NCBI GenBank assembly: GCA_048939725.1
Contig: JBHLPG010000006.1
Span: forward strand, 1-44,154
Direction of reading: 5' to 3'
DNA from: Hodarchaeum sp048939725
GTDB lineage: Archaea > Asgardarchaeota > Heimdallarchaeia > Hodarchaeales > Hodarchaeaceae
DNA length: 44,154 bases
The position numbers were made by a program, and so were the translations under genes. Shown one piece after another: positions 34,238 to 42,315 of the stretch; positions within the stretch are counted from its first letter, which is position 1; each line of letters starts with the position of its first letter. A model generated the notes under the pieces. The model was not told where the DNA came from. It did not search any database and saw nothing but the letters and a program-made list of their open reading frames with translations.

Positions 34238-34741
34238 CTAAAATTTTAATGCTGTTATTTTTGCCTTTAAAGATTCTAGGACAATATATTTGTTACACTT
34301 TGGACAATGACTATCCATTTGAAGTGCTTTTAATAAGAAATCAATCCCAAATGCAGTTTTACAGTGTGGACATGACGTTATTCCACAGGAAGGACAATAT
34401 AATTGGTGACCTGAAGACCTAGCTTCCCAAATATGATTACAGTAATAACAACGATAAAACTTCGACTTTTTTATTGTTATTTTTTTAGTATATGGTCTCA
34501 GAAAAGTTGAATTAACAAAATATAGGTTACAATGGCATATTGGACAGCTTTTTTTAGATTCTAACCAAATGGATAGATGCTTAGAATGAAAATATGTCTG
34601 GCATTTGGGACATTGTTTGATTATTTCATTTTCAAGTATCTCACGTCTGCAAATACAGCATGTAGCTTTTAAAAAAGGTTTTGAAGTATCTAGGCTTTCT
34701 TTAGGCCCAATAAATGTAATTTGGTTCGCTATCTGAACCAT
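34238..34741 (-). CDS. RING-like and zinc-ribbon protein
   Basis: This 167-residue cysteine-rich protein has an N-terminal RING-type pattern: Cys28, Cys31, Cys44, Cys47, His52, His55, Cys66 and Cys69. The His52-x2-His55-x10-Cys66-x2-Cys69 part (FHSKHLSIWLESKKSCPIC) matches the second half of eukaryotic RING-H2/Ltn1-type fingers, including the Trp before the last pair. CPKC-x4-H is as in FANCL/NSE1/listerin-like variants. Further pairs (98/101, 116/119, 124/127, 146/149) form zinc ribbons. No signal or membrane segment. A ubiquitin-type E3 role is possible in an Asgard archaeon, but no E1, E2 or ubiquitin gene is in the window; it could instead be a protein or nucleic-acid binding adaptor. ATG start, single gene. 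Confidence 0.75.
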   Translation of the reverse strand: MVQIANQITFIGPKESLDTSKPFLKATCCICRREILENEIIKQCPKCQTYFHSKHLSIWLESKKSCPICHCNLYFVNSTFLRPYTKKITIKKSKFYRCYYCNHIWEARSSGHQLYCPSCGITSCPHCKTAFGIDFLLKALQMDSHCPKCNKYIVLESLKAKITALKF

Positions 34742-34826
34742 GTATCACATACCTATTATTCCTGTTCTTAGATCTGTTAAAATTATGATTCTGAGATACT
34801 AAGATTAGTCACTATTTATTAAACCC

Positions 34827-35024
34827 ATGATAGCAGAACCCTTCAATATTTATATCAATGACTCATGGATTTTCCGTACAATCGTAACAACGAATGGAAA
34901 CCGTATTTCTTTACATGGAATTATTGCTGGTTTGTTGTTTGAGACAGGCAGCTCTTTGAGGACACAAGAAGATATAATTAGGTTGTACTATAATTTAAAA
35001 ATAAAAAAGAGGCATAGAACGTGA
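34827..35024 (+). CDS. Small hypothetical protein preceding the ACT gene
   Basis: This is a 65-residue protein without recognised family. It has no signal peptide or membrane helix and ends in a basic tail (LKIKKRHRT). Its stop overlaps the GTG start of the ACT-domain gene by four bases (GTGA), which strongly suggests that it is translated and coupled. It may be a subunit of the same small complex or a shortened remnant of a larger gene. Function unknown. Confidence 0.55.
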   Translation: MIAEPFNIYINDSWIFRTIVTTNGNRISLHGIIAGLLFETGSSLRTQEDIIRLYYNLKIKKRHRT

Positions 35025-35389
35025 GAAACTTGATTATAAGAGGTGAAGATCGACCTGGTACTCTCGCTGATACTGGAGATATACTTGGTAGGGCTAACAT
35101 CAATATAGAGGGGATAGCTGGGTGTCGGTGTGATGGAAAAAGAGAGCTTCATATTCTACTTGAAGACACAGTCGTTGCACGGCATATATTAGTAGAAGCG
35201 AATATCGAAGTGATAGGAGAACGGGAGGTCCTTGTAGTGGATGTGAAGGATCAACCAGGTGAATTGGGAAATATCACTCGGAAAATAGCCAAGGTTGGAG
35301 TCAACATCAACCTAGTGTACTTAGCAACGAAGAATCGTTTAGTATTGGGAGTGGATAATCTAGAAAAGGCCAGAGCTGCGTTGCTGTGA
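35021..35389 (+). CDS. Tandem ACT-domain protein
   Basis: This 122-residue protein consists of two ACT domains (about residues 1-65 and 66-122). Each has the typical opening: DRPGTLADTGDILGRANINIEGI and DQPGELGNITRKIAKVGVNINLV. ACT pairs bind amino acids and regulate enzymes allosterically. GTG start overlapping the previous stop. Its own stop is 10 bases before the preferred ATG of the isochorismatase-like hydrolase, so it is likely that hydrolase's regulatory partner, or a sensor for its product. Confidence 0.85.
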   Translation: MRNLIIRGEDRPGTLADTGDILGRANINIEGIAGCRCDGKRELHILLEDTVVARHILVEANIEVIGEREVLVVDVKDQPGELGNITRKIAKVGVNINLVYLATKNRLVLGVDNLEKARAALL

Positions 35390-35399
35390 GGTGAATCTG

Positions 35400-36068
35400 A
35401 TGAGACTTGGTGAATTTACGGAATCTCAAATCTTAATCTTAGCAAAAACAGCATACGAGGAAGGAAATGCAAAGTTTTCACTTAGGGCGGACAAATCCGC
35501 GCTCATTGTTGTGGATATGCAAGATGAGTTTGTTAAACCCCACTGGACACCCTTTTGGATTCCTGAAGCAACACGACAAGTGGAAAGAATTAAGGCTCTA
35601 ATATCAATCTGTAGAGAGAAAGGAATTCCAGTCATCTATACTGCGGTGGCATATACTCATTTCCGCCACGATCGACCATTCACTGGAGACCTGATGCCAA
35701 ATCGGTATCCTGAGCTTGGAATTGAGGATCCATCAATATTTAGAGACGGACACATTTATGATGAAATCTCTCCCGTAACAGAGGACATTATTATCTACAA
35801 GCCCTCTTATGGAGCTTTTTATGACACTCCATTGGAAACTATACTTCGGAATCTCGGAAAAGATACCATCATCGTTTGTGGGACTTTAACGAATTATTGT
35901 TGCAGCATGACAGCCCGCCAAGGGTATGAAAGAGGATTCAAGGTCGTGTTAGGGAGCGATGTGACGTCAACGAATGATCCAACAATGCATGAAGCGGAAC
36001 TAAAAGTCCTAAGGGCTGGATTCGCTCGTGTACTCTCCTTAAATGACATTCTTGAGGAAATAGAATAG
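35400..36068 (+). CDS. Isochorismatase-family cysteine hydrolase
   Basis: From ATG 35400 (GAGGTG upstream) this is a 222-residue hydrolase of the isochorismatase-like group, which includes nicotinamidase, N-carbamoylsarcosine amidase and ureidoacrylate/biuret amidohydrolases. The triad is Asp39 (VVDMQDEF), Lys134 (IIYKPSYGAF) and Cys167 (GTLTNYCCS, the first Cys). The residues around the triad fit an amidase rather than an isochorismate-cleaving enzyme. A GTG at 35391 is an alternative start. Co-transcription with an ACT-domain gene suggests amino-acid-related amide hydrolysis. Substrate not decidable. Confidence 0.88.
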   Translation: MRLGEFTESQILILAKTAYEEGNAKFSLRADKSALIVVDMQDEFVKPHWTPFWIPEATRQVERIKALISICREKGIPVIYTAVAYTHFRHDRPFTGDLMPNRYPELGIEDPSIFRDGHIYDEISPVTEDIIIYKPSYGAFYDTPLETILRNLGKDTIIVCGTLTNYCCSMTARQGYERGFKVVLGSDVTSTNDPTMHEAELKVLRAGFARVLSLNDILEEIE

Positions 36069-36152
36069 ATTTAAAGTTTATTTCCTTTTAAGACAAAGAA
36101 TTGCCGATAGATTGAATTTTGGTTAAAACAAAAATGAAAAGGAGAACTAAGA

Positions 36153-36203
36153 TTGAATGAACTTATTTGGGTAATCCCCCTCTTTATTTTTAAAATATTG
36201 TAA
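36153..36203 (+). other. Possible 16-residue hydrophobic ORF in an otherwise empty intergenic region
   Basis: A TTG with AAAAGGAGAA 7 bases upstream opens a frame for MNELIWVIPLFIFKIL. The ribosome-binding site is strong for the region. It may be a microprotein or the surviving start of a lost membrane-protein gene. The rest of 36069-36282 shows nothing else. Confidence 0.2.
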
Positions 36204-36282
36204 TGAGAGTCCATTAGAGATTTTGATTAGAGAAAAGGTGAATTAACCCCAATTTTGGAAATTCATGAAACCTGAATGGAAA

Positions 36283-36996
36283 TTAAATTCTTTTGTCATT
36301 ATCACGAATGTAGACTGCTGGAGTACCAGCATATATCGTATTTGATGGGATTACTTGATCTTTTTTAACCAAAGAATTAATGCCAATTATTACGTTGTCT
36401 CCTATCGTAGCACCTGGTGTAATGATCGAGCGACCGCCAATCGTGACATTTTTCCCAATCTTCACTGGTTTTAATACTAAGTTATTACTCTCGGTTATAT
36501 GTGATGAAATAATGGTATGAATTCCAATCAGACTACCTGAATCTATTGAAACAAGATATGAGTCTAATACAGTCCCAGAGGAAATATAGACATTTTTCCC
36601 AGTTTTTAATCCGTAAAGGGATAGAAATTTGCCAATTAACATTGAATATAGATGAGGAACAAAGCTAAAGGCTTTCAACATACTCTTAAAAATGCTAGGT
36701 GACACTATGGCAACTGAATATAGATAGGCTATATCAGTACCATGAGGATAAACACCAGGTTTAATAGAAGGAAGAAAAAGTTTACATATTACTTGAGAAT
36801 GTATTACCCCGAAGGTTAACACAGATAAGAAATAAACTAGGGGCATTAATAAGGCAATGATTATCCAGACTAAATAATTATCCATATTTTGAGCAATAAA
36901 ATACAGAAGGGTCAGTTCAGGTAGAAATACGCATAAAAACACTAATATAGTAAAGGAAAAATAAAGCCATAATCGGACTATCAGTTTTAATCGCAA
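36283..36996 (-). CDS. Membrane-associated hexapeptide-repeat acyltransferase-like protein
   Basis: This 237-residue protein has two membrane helices in the first 75 residues. A left-handed beta-helix of hexapeptide repeats follows from about 125 to the end (PVKIGKNVTIGGRSII; GATIGDNVIIGINSLV), closing with a TIYAGTPAVYI segment typical of acetyltransferase-type proteins. A substrate-transferring role on a membrane-bound or extracellular polymer is possible. TTG start. No operon partner is visible. The long N-terminal membrane part distinguishes it from soluble sugar O-acetyltransferases. Confidence 0.75.
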   Translation of the reverse strand: MRLKLIVRLWLYFSFTILVFLCVFLPELTLLYFIAQNMDNYLVWIIIALLMPLVYFLSVLTFGVIHSQVICKLFLPSIKPGVYPHGTDIAYLYSVAIVSPSIFKSMLKAFSFVPHLYSMLIGKFLSLYGLKTGKNVYISSGTVLDSYLVSIDSGSLIGIHTIISSHITESNNLVLKPVKIGKNVTIGGRSIITPGATIGDNVIIGINSLVKKDQVIPSNTIYAGTPAVYIRDNDKRI

Positions 36997-37035
36997 ATAA
37001 TCGCCAATTCACCAAACAAGGTGCTCTTTATTTAT

Positions 37036-37479
37036 TCAATGCTTAATCTTTCCCTCATTCATTAAGTCTTTGATTGTATTAGCAATGTCCTCGATAGGAA
37101 CAATTGGGTCTACTCGGTGTTGATAATATAGATCTATATAATCGACATTAAGCCATTTAAGAGACCCTTCAATTGATTTTCTGATCTGTTCAGGGTGACT
37201 GTCTTGCACTTGTTTCCCATTTTTTATTTGGATACTGAATTTAGTGGCAATAACCACTTGGTCCCTGTATGGGGCGAGAGCTTCACCTACTAATTCCTCA
37301 TTTGTGTATGGACCATATATTTCTGCTGTATCAAAAAATGCGATCCCGCTCTCAATAGCACTATGGATAAGCTATATCATCTCATCTTTATCGGCAGTTG
37401 GACCATAACCATAACTCATACACCCAAGGCCAAGTGCGGAAACTTCAAGATTATTGTTTCCTGATTTTCTATATTTCAA
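37036..37479 (-). pseudogene. Broken aldo/keto reductase gene
   Basis: A continuous frame from TTG 37479 to TGA 37036 encodes the first 147 residues of an aldo/keto reductase (LEVSALGLGCMSYGYGP, FFDTAEIYGPYTNEELVGEAL, VVIATKF, LNVDYIDLYYQHR). A TAG at 37372-37374 stands where related proteins have Gln or a similar residue (EMI*LIHSAIE). The gene stops after GKIKH, just before the usual GLSE strand, so the remaining 170 or so residues are missing. It ends two bases from the start side of the cupin gene. It is an inactivated relic; gene order AKR-cupin-flavodoxin is common in anaerobic bacteria, so it may have arrived by transfer. Confidence 0.8.
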
Positions 37480-37480
37480 T

Positions 37481-37900
37481 TTATTTGACCAGTTTATTAT
37501 ATTCTTCTTTTGTTACTTCTTCTAGCCACTCCACATCCCCTTTTTGTATATTAGTCGATATTCCTAAGTGTACAAACCAACTATCCGCAGTAGCACCATG
37601 CCAATGTTTCACATTAGGAGCGATTTTTACTACATCTCCTTTTTGAATCAATTGCACTGGTTTATCTTCTTCTTGATAGTATCCTTTCCCTCCTGTGACC
37701 AACAGAATTTGCCCTCCAGGATGTTTATGCCAGTTATTTCTCGCACGTGGTTCAAAAGTAACATTATATACTGGGCAATTGAAAATCGGATCCATAGGAA
37801 CCAGCATCTCAACCCATGCAGCACCAATAAAAAAATCCGCTAATATCTTTTCTCCTTTTGGAAAAATCATACTTTTACTCAAATCACTTAATTCATTCAT
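37481..37900 (-). CDS. Cupin-domain protein
   Basis: This 139-residue single-domain cupin has the metal-binding motif NNWHKHPGGQILLVTGGKGYY (two His, motif 1) and KGDVVKIAPNVKHWHGAT (motif 2). Members of this group act in oxidoreductase-linked cassettes or as quinone/carbonyl-related enzymes; the exact role is unknown. ATG start with AAGGAG upstream. It sits between the AKR relic and the flavodoxin gene. This type is more typical of anaerobic bacteria than of archaea. Confidence 0.88.
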   Translation of the reverse strand: MNELSDLSKSMIFPKGEKILADFFIGAAWVEMLVPMDPIFNCPVYNVTFEPRARNNWHKHPGGQILLVTGGKGYYQEEDKPVQLIQKGDVVKIAPNVKHWHGATADSWFVHLGISTNIQKGDVEWLEEVTKEEYNKLVK

Positions 37901-37998
37901 TTTATATTCTCCTTAAATACCATCTAAATTACAAAATATTATCTTCTTGATCCAGGTGAACTAAAAGTTCGAATCATATACTAAACCTAATCTCCATT

Positions 37999-38538
37999 CT
38001 AGACTTGCAAGTTTTTTAACCATTTTACCACCTCATTTTTTGCATTCATCACGCTTCCCCCTGGAAAGGATTTTGCGTTGCTTACATTTGTCTTAGGACA
38101 AAGTTTTGTGATATCTTTAACACTCTTTCCAAGTCCACTTCCTTCATGAGTACAAAAAGGGATAATAGTTTTTCCTGAAAAATCATAAGATTCTAAGAAT
38201 GTGTGAACCACCATCGGCATAGTTCCCCACCAATTCGGGTAGCCAAGAAATATGACCTCATATGCTTTCATATCAGATACTAGATTCGTTAGTTTTGGTC
38301 TTGCATTGCTTCTTAGCTCTTGTTTTGCCACTTCTGTCGTTTCTTCGTAACTTTCAGGATAAGGATTTATTGTATCAATACGAAACATCTCTCCACCTTT
38401 GATCTCATGTATCATCTTTGCTATAACTTCCGTATTGCCAATTGGTAGGTTTGCTATCTTTCCATTTACATAATTATACCCTCTTCGTGAATAATATGCA
38501 ATTAGGGTTTTTTTCTCACCTGATTTCACTTTTTTCAC
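37999..38538 (-). CDS. Flavodoxin family protein
   Basis: This 179-residue flavodoxin-like protein has an FMN phosphate-binding loop near the start (AYYSRRGYNYVNGKI, with a longer loop than short-chain flavodoxins), NWWGTMPMVVHTFLES and PFCTHEGSGLGKSVKDI. Electron transfer or reductase activity is expected. GTG start with AGGAG upstream. It precedes the cupin gene by about 100 bases and may form a unit with it and the AKR relic, as in similar bacterial clusters. Confidence 0.87.
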   Translation of the reverse strand: MKKVKSGEKKTLIAYYSRRGYNYVNGKIANLPIGNTEVIAKMIHEIKGGEMFRIDTINPYPESYEETTEVAKQELRSNARPKLTNLVSDMKAYEVIFLGYPNWWGTMPMVVHTFLESYDFSGKTIIPFCTHEGSGLGKSVKDITKLCPKTNVSNAKSFPGGSVMNAKNEVVKWLKNLQV

Positions 38539-38623
38539 CTTTTTTCTCCTCTAATTCTCAATTGATTTGAAATTAGTTTACAGGATGATGTTTACTAAAC
38601 GTACTAAACCAGTACCATTGAAT

Positions 38624-39919
38624 TTACGCATCCAAATTCTCAATGATCGTTGCTACTCCTTGGCCTCCTCCCACACATGCATTTGCTACACCATATTTTC
38701 CTTTTTTCTCTTTTAATATGCGTGCTAAAGTCCCTGTGAGACGAATCATTGTCGCGCCTAATGGATGTCCTATTGCAGTCGCCCCTCCTTTGATATTAAC
38801 TTTTTCTTCTGGGATGTCAAATTTCTCCATACAATTTAGAGCTACTATACAAAATGCCTCATTAATTTCCCAAAAATCAATATCTTCAACGGTTAAATTC
38901 GCATTTTCTAATGCTTTACGTGTGGCAGGGACAGGTCCTCGTCCCATAACTCGTGGATCGACTCCAGCCCATCCAATTGATGCTATGCGTGCCATTGGCT
39001 CGAGATCTTTCTTTTTTGCTGTTTCTGCTTCCATGAGTACGGCCATAGTGGCCCCTGCATTCAAAGGAGATGAATTTCCTGCAGTAATTACTCCTTCCTC
39101 TGTTCCTTCTCTTTCAATATATCCATTTTTACTTCCATTTTTCTCTAAGTAAAATGGTACAGATATTCTGCGTAATCCAGCAACTCCTTCCAAAGTAGAT
39201 TTTCTTGCTGCCATGTCCCTTTCTACAATCATTGGCTCATTAATTTTCCCTTCGACATGTCCTTTAATTGGAATAATTTCCCCGCCATTTATTCCAGATG
39301 TAAACCAATTTTTTTCCTGGTTTTTTATTGTTAAATTATGTGATCTGACACCAAATTTATCTAGATCTTCCTTGGTAAATTTTGGTACCTCCTCTTCATA
39401 TAATCTTTGTGCTGTTTGGAGCATGTTAACAGAGTTTGTCATATCATATTCGGGATGGTAAAATAGACTATTTTTATCTTTATATCTCTCTATAGCAGGA
39501 TCTATGCCAATTCTTCTTACCCTTGTCATATGTTCAAAACCAGTTGATAATGCACATTTGGTATATCCCGTCATTATCTCCATTGCTAGCATATGCATTC
39601 CAGCTCCAGCTGAGGCACATTGTTTGTCTATAAAAAATGAGGACACCTTCTCTGGGAATCCTGCTAAGTAAAGAGGAATCTTACCCCCATAAGTCCAATT
39701 TTCTAATACTCCTGATGCCACACCTACAGATACCTCTTCAATATCATTTTTTGTTATTCCTTTGTCCGCTAACTTCCCGTCGAACATGTTCATCAATAAT
39801 TGGGCAAGTAATTCGTCTCCTCGAATCTCACTAAACACATCTCGTTCAGGTTGTTGTGGTCTAGATCGAGAAAATGCTGTTCGAGCATAATCTACGAGCC
39901 ATACTTCTTTGAAATTCAT
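38624..39919 (-). CDS. Thiolase (acetyl-CoA C-acyltransferase)
   Basis: This 431-residue thiolase performs the last step of beta-oxidation, or acetoacetyl-CoA formation in reverse. The nucleophile is Cys101 (DKQCASAGAG). NEAFCIVALN, GGATAIGHPLGATMIR (catalytic His) and NACVGGGQG (second Cys) complete the active site. It has full family length. ATG start. It is the third gene of a minus-strand run with enoyl-CoA hydratase (70 bases upstream) and hydroxyacyl-CoA dehydrogenase. Chain-length preference is unknown. Confidence 0.93.
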   Translation of the reverse strand: MNFKEVWLVDYARTAFSRSRPQQPERDVFSEIRGDELLAQLLMNMFDGKLADKGITKNDIEEVSVGVASGVLENWTYGGKIPLYLAGFPEKVSSFFIDKQCASAGAGMHMLAMEIMTGYTKCALSTGFEHMTRVRRIGIDPAIERYKDKNSLFYHPEYDMTNSVNMLQTAQRLYEEEVPKFTKEDLDKFGVRSHNLTIKNQEKNWFTSGINGGEIIPIKGHVEGKINEPMIVERDMAARKSTLEGVAGLRRISVPFYLEKNGSKNGYIEREGTEEGVITAGNSSPLNAGATMAVLMEAETAKKKDLEPMARIASIGWAGVDPRVMGRGPVPATRKALENANLTVEDIDFWEINEAFCIVALNCMEKFDIPEEKVNIKGGATAIGHPLGATMIRLTGTLARILKEKKGKYGVANACVGGGQGVATIIENLDA

Positions 39920-39989
39920 TTTATTCCGACTCTTATATTTTGATTTTCCTTTAAAATGAAATAAGGAGATAAATCATGATGAAGTATAT

Positions 39990-40817
39990 TTATTTTCCTT
40001 GAAAATTTGGAGTTCTCTTTTCAAGAAACGCTGATACTCCTTCAGTAACATCCTCACTGCGTGAATTTATTGCATAACCCATTTGCTCAAATTGCAAGCC
40101 TATATTAAGTGGTACTTGAGTTCCGTAATCGATACTTTTTTTAATTAGGAATAAACTGTTTGTGGCAGCATTTCCTAACCAGGATGCTTTTTTGTGCACA
40201 AAATCCTCAAACTTATCATCACTTATAACATATGAAATTATTCCCCAATCAAACATTTGGGTGGCACTATAATGTTCCCCAAAAAACATCATCCTCTTTG
40301 CCCTCATTCTGCCAAGATTTCTTATTAATCTTTGAGTTCCACCATTTGCAGGAAAAATACCACGTTGAATTTCTGGAAATCCAAATATTGAGCGTTTAGA
40401 AGCAATAGATATATCACACACCAAAACTAATTCAAAACCTCCACCTAAAGCATATCCATCGATAGCTGCTATTATTGGTTTAGGAAACTCCTCAATTAGA
40501 TTGTAGTATTTATGCCTTCTGTACATCGCATGACTTTGATTCCTTAGATTGGTTAAGTCAAGATCTTTACTCCCTCTATCTGAGAGATCAGCACCTGCAG
40601 AGAAAGCAGGTTTCTTTGTATACTCCTTTATTCCACGTAGGACTACACATCGTACATTTTGATCTGTTTCTACGGTTCCTAAAGCTTCAGTAATTTCTTC
40701 TAACGTTTGATTTTGGAGAGCATTCAATTTTTCAGGTCGGTTTATTGATATTATTACATAATTATCTTTCTCTTTTCTTTCAATCTTTACATGTTTGAAC
40801 TTGTTTTCATTTGACAT
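39990..40817 (-). CDS. Enoyl-CoA hydratase/isomerase family protein
   Basis: This 275-residue crotonase-fold enzyme adds water to enoyl-CoA. The oxyanion hole residues lie in AFSAGADL (71-78) and GGGFEL (125-130). Both catalytic Glu are present (Glu129 in GGGFEL and Glu149 in FGFPEI). ATG start with AAAGGGG upstream. It lies between the hydroxyacyl-CoA dehydrogenase (67 bases upstream) and the thiolase, fitting a beta-oxidation operon. Confidence 0.92.
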   Translation of the reverse strand: MSNENKFKHVKIERKEKDNYVIISINRPEKLNALQNQTLEEITEALGTVETDQNVRCVVLRGIKEYTKKPAFSAGADLSDRGSKDLDLTNLRNQSHAMYRRHKYYNLIEEFPKPIIAAIDGYALGGGFELVLVCDISIASKRSIFGFPEIQRGIFPANGGTQRLIRNLGRMRAKRMMFFGEHYSATQMFDWGIISYVISDDKFEDFVHKKASWLGNAATNSLFLIKKSIDYGTQVPLNIGLQFEQMGYAINSRSEDVTEGVSAFLEKRTPNFQGK

Positions 40818-40884
40818 TTCAATACCCCTTTCTCATATCCTCAATCACATTCAAATAATCAATTTAGTCAGAATATATAGTAAT

Positions 40885-42057
40885 TTACACCATCTCAATG
40901 AATTTTCCTGATTTTAGGAGTTCCACAGGTTTAAGATATGATTTCTGAAGTTTTTCAGAATACTTTTCAAGAAGTGCCACCAACTGCTTGTAGTTTTTTG
41001 TAGCAGATTTCATTGGACCAGGAAAATTCATTCCTGCAAGGATGGCTTCGTCAATTACTTTCCAGCTATGACATATACCTTCTTCTAACACACGACAACC
41101 CTCGTTGGCTTGAATCGCGGTATAAACCATGGGATCCACAATCCCTGCCTTTTTAGATAAGTCTGGCTGAGGACGTCCTTTAGACCAGTCATAGAAACCT
41201 TGCCCAGTTTTTTTACCCAAATTACCTTCTGCAACTTGCTTTCTCACCACTTCACCAGGGGCGAAGTCAGGTGAGAGCGTTTCAGTATAATATTCTGCTG
41301 TATGAAGTGATATATCACGACCAACAAAATCTGCCAGAACTAATGTACTCATTGGGGCCTCTGGATTTGATATATCCGCATCAATTTGTTCCCATGGAAT
41401 ACCTTTCTTATATGCGAGATCGTAAATATAATCAGAATAAATCCTCCCAGGAGCTAATACACGATTGACAATAAAACCTGGTCGATCCTTCAACACTCGG
41501 GGGACATATCGCTCTCCTCTCAAGCATGGTAAGCTTTTCCCAACCTCTACTCCAGTATCCATTGCTTCTTCTGAGCTCTTTTCTCCAGCAACGATTTCAA
41601 TCAAACGCATTAAGGGTGGAGGATTGAAAAAGTGCATACCGATGACATTTGCAGGGTTGTTACATGTCTTTGCAATATCTGTTATCCGAATACTTGATGT
41701 ATTTGAAGCAAAAATACAGTGTTCAGGAGAATTTTCAAGAGCTTCTTTACAAACCTTCTGTTTTATAATCAATTTTTCTATTATTGCCTCAATTATATAA
41801 TCTACATTACTTACTGCTTCAATTAAATTAGTGGTGGTCTTCATATTCTTTAAAATATTAGCTGTAGATCCTTCCTGTAATTTTCCTTTCAATTCAAGTT
41901 TGTTTAAACCATTCTCGATATAGGAGACTGCGTTTTCGATGATATTCTCTTCAACATCCATCAGGATGACGTTATACCCAGCCATCAGACACACCTGGGC
42001 AATACCTTTTCCCATCTGTCCCACTCCAACTACAACAATATTTTTCACTCTTCTCAT
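40885..42057 (-). CDS. 3-hydroxyacyl-CoA dehydrogenase
   Basis: From ATG 42057 this is a 390-residue enzyme oxidising 3-hydroxyacyl-CoA with NAD+. The dinucleotide motif is VGVGQMGKGIA near the N-terminus. Catalytic residues lie in FASNTSS (Ser) and GMHFFNPPPLM (His). The C-terminal helical dimerisation domain appears in duplicated form (GRIYSDYIYDLAYKKGI; NEGCRVLEEGICHS), explaining the length above the 280-residue short form. The longer GTG start at 42078 is possible, but the ATG has AATAAGG at a suitable distance. First gene of the beta-oxidation run. Confidence 0.92.
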   Translation of the reverse strand: MRRVKNIVVVGVGQMGKGIAQVCLMAGYNVILMDVEENIIENAVSYIENGLNKLELKGKLQEGSTANILKNMKTTTNLIEAVSNVDYIIEAIIEKLIIKQKVCKEALENSPEHCIFASNTSSIRITDIAKTCNNPANVIGMHFFNPPPLMRLIEIVAGEKSSEEAMDTGVEVGKSLPCLRGERYVPRVLKDRPGFIVNRVLAPGRIYSDYIYDLAYKKGIPWEQIDADISNPEAPMSTLVLADFVGRDISLHTAEYYTETLSPDFAPGEVVRKQVAEGNLGKKTGQGFYDWSKGRPQPDLSKKAGIVDPMVYTAIQANEGCRVLEEGICHSWKVIDEAILAGMNFPGPMKSATKNYKQLVALLEKYSEKLQKSYLKPVELLKSGKFIEMV

Positions 42058-42117
42058 TTGAATCGCCTTATTCAACACTTTGAGAGCTTATATATTTTTT
42101 TCAGCCATTTTGAGGCT

Positions 42118-42135
42118 ATAGATATTGCGATCTAT
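42118..42135. promoter_or_regulatory. Inverted repeat upstream of the beta-oxidation genes
   Basis: ATAGAT and ATCTAT flank a 6-base spacer about 60 bases before the dehydrogenase start. A second small inverted repeat (AGCC/GGCT) precedes it at 42103-42117. The FadR-like sequence seen at 42942 is not present here. The rest of 42058-42315 shows no gene. A possible operator; weak evidence. Confidence 0.3.
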
Positions 42136-42315
42136 ATTCTCATTTAATTTTAGTTAATTCCGAATTTTAATATTATGAATTACTGTCTTAATTTCGAACC
42201 TAGACTGATTATAAAAGTTAGTGTGAAATTTTAACCTCAAACATGTAATAAAATTAAACCTCTCTCCCCATTGACAAAAACATATGCAATTTAATTTTAG
42301 GTTTTCACGAATACT

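Noticed and set aside
37372..37374. TAG read as pyrrolysine in the aldo/keto reductase relic
   Set aside because: The gene also lacks its whole C-terminal half, so simple inactivation explains the stop; no pyl genes are seen.
38643..39152. Plus-strand open frame of 169 codons
   Set aside because: It is the antisense shadow of the thiolase gene, whose active-site motifs are clearly on the minus strand.
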